From positions 1 through 6,788 of the forward strand of contig CAADVN010000219.1 in NCBI GenBank assembly GCA_900752445.1: a stretch of DNA of 6,788 nt. The letters are read 5' to 3'. The translations under genes and the position numbers were made by a program. Source of the stretch: an uncultured Oscillospiraceae bacterium. GTDB taxonomy: Bacteria; Bacillota; Clostridia; Oscillospirales; Oscillospiraceae. The notes below the pieces were generated by a model that was given only the letters and a program-made list of their open reading frames with translations, was not told where the DNA came from and ran no database searches. This document shows, piece after piece, positions 6,321-6,788 of the stretch (position 1 is its first letter; each line of letters opens with the position of its first letter).

Positions 6321-6788
6321 TACCAGCGTGTCCACAAGGTTCGTGATGGGTATGGCGAGGAACATGCCGCCCAGCATGCTCAGGGGCAGGGCGTACTGCT
6401 CCATCCACTTCCACTTGAGCACCTTCACGAACACGGCGCACACGCACATGAGCAGCGTCGAGACGACCATGACGAAAAAGGGTATCCAGCCCCGCAGCCC
6501 CTCGCGGATGGTGCCGAAGACCATGCCGAGGAAGGCGCTTATCATGCCGAGAAAGAGCGCCGACATGAAGATGCTGCCCCATTTCTCGTCCTTTGAGCGG
6601 ATGCGCATGATGCCGTTTTCTATCTTCTTGCCGAAGGCGGGCACGAGGATGGTGCCGGGCACGATGCCGAGGGTCATGACCCAGGCGATGGTGGCGAAGG
6701 TCTCGGGGTCCGTTATGAGGCGGCTGAGGTCCGCGCCGGCGCTCTGGGCCGCGGCGGCGGCCGGCGGGGGCCCCCCGGCCCGCGGCGC
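6318..6788 (-). CDS. DUF5058-like membrane protein, 5' end outside the window
   Basis: The frame is open from the window edge to the TAA at 6320-6318, giving 156 visible residues; the ATG at 6677 is internal, since the match begins before it. The visible part reads QSAGADLSRLITDPETFATI, then AWVMTLGIVPGTILVPAF, a basic cytoplasmic-type loop (GKKIENGIMRIRSKDEKWGS) and three more hydrophobic segments ending in LPLSMLGGMFLAIPI. The W-x-MTLGI helix followed by a charged loop and a final helix near an ALxxxMLxGM-like end resembles what I recall of DUF5058 proteins, which are about 240 residues with unknown function and are often found near M20 peptidases in anaerobes. That is recall from memory, not a search. 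Function is unknown; an integral membrane transport subunit is the likeliest role. The first about 14 visible residues come from an unusual pure-G/C stretch and may not be real. Confidence 0.7.
   Translation of the reverse strand, partial: APRAGGPPPAAAAAQSAGADLSRLITDPETFATIAWVMTLGIVPGTILVPAFGKKIENGIMRIRSKDEKWGSIFMSALFLGMISAFLGMVFGTIREGLRGWIPFFVMVVSTLLMCVCAVFVKVLKWKWMEQYALPLSMLGGMFLAIPITNLVDTLV

Overview
The window is 6.8 kb of GC-rich, gene-dense bacterial chromosome with two convergent gene groups and almost no spacer. No stretch longer than about 40 bases lacks a gene. Strong Shine-Dalgarno sites, frequent AUA isoleucine codons despite high GC, and the gene families present (AEC and OFA-type carriers, MgtE, a PM20D1-like M20 peptidase, a DUF5058-like membrane protein, an S24-like protein) suggest an anaerobic, probably gut-associated bacterium. 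Clostridia (Oscillospirales-like) is the best guess and Synergistota cannot be excluded. This is inference from gene content, not a phylogenetic result. I see no RNA gene, CRISPR array, insertion sequence or phage structural gene.

Plus strand (1-2593): the 3' end of S-adenosylhomocysteine hydrolase (ahcY) is followed after 23 nt by an MgtE magnesium channel that starts at TTG, then after 22 nt by an AEC-family permease. The spacing fits one transcript. It ends at a strong hairpin at 2617-2651.

Minus strand (6788 down to 2634): five genes read toward the same hairpin. In transcription order they are a DUF5058-like membrane protein (5' end cut by the window), a 220-residue multi-pass membrane protein, a membrane-anchored M20 metallopeptidase related to PM20D1/carboxypeptidase S, an OFA-type major facilitator carrier, and a 113-residue S24/LexA-fold protein with no DNA-binding domain. 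Every junction is tight: 12 nt, overlap of start and stop, 16 nt, and 12 nt. They are almost certainly one operon. The obvious reading is import or export of a small peptide, N-acyl amino acid or other carboxylate by the membrane proteins, with hydrolysis by the M20 enzyme. The substrate cannot be read from the sequence.

The points that most deserve a second look are the two small membrane proteins as a possible two-part transporter, the S24-fold protein that lacks both its DNA-binding domain and its catalytic Ser/Lys pair and sits in frame behind the carrier's UGA, and the shared terminator whose loop contains that protein's stop codon. The last about 40 bases of the window are pure G/C and may be unreliable.
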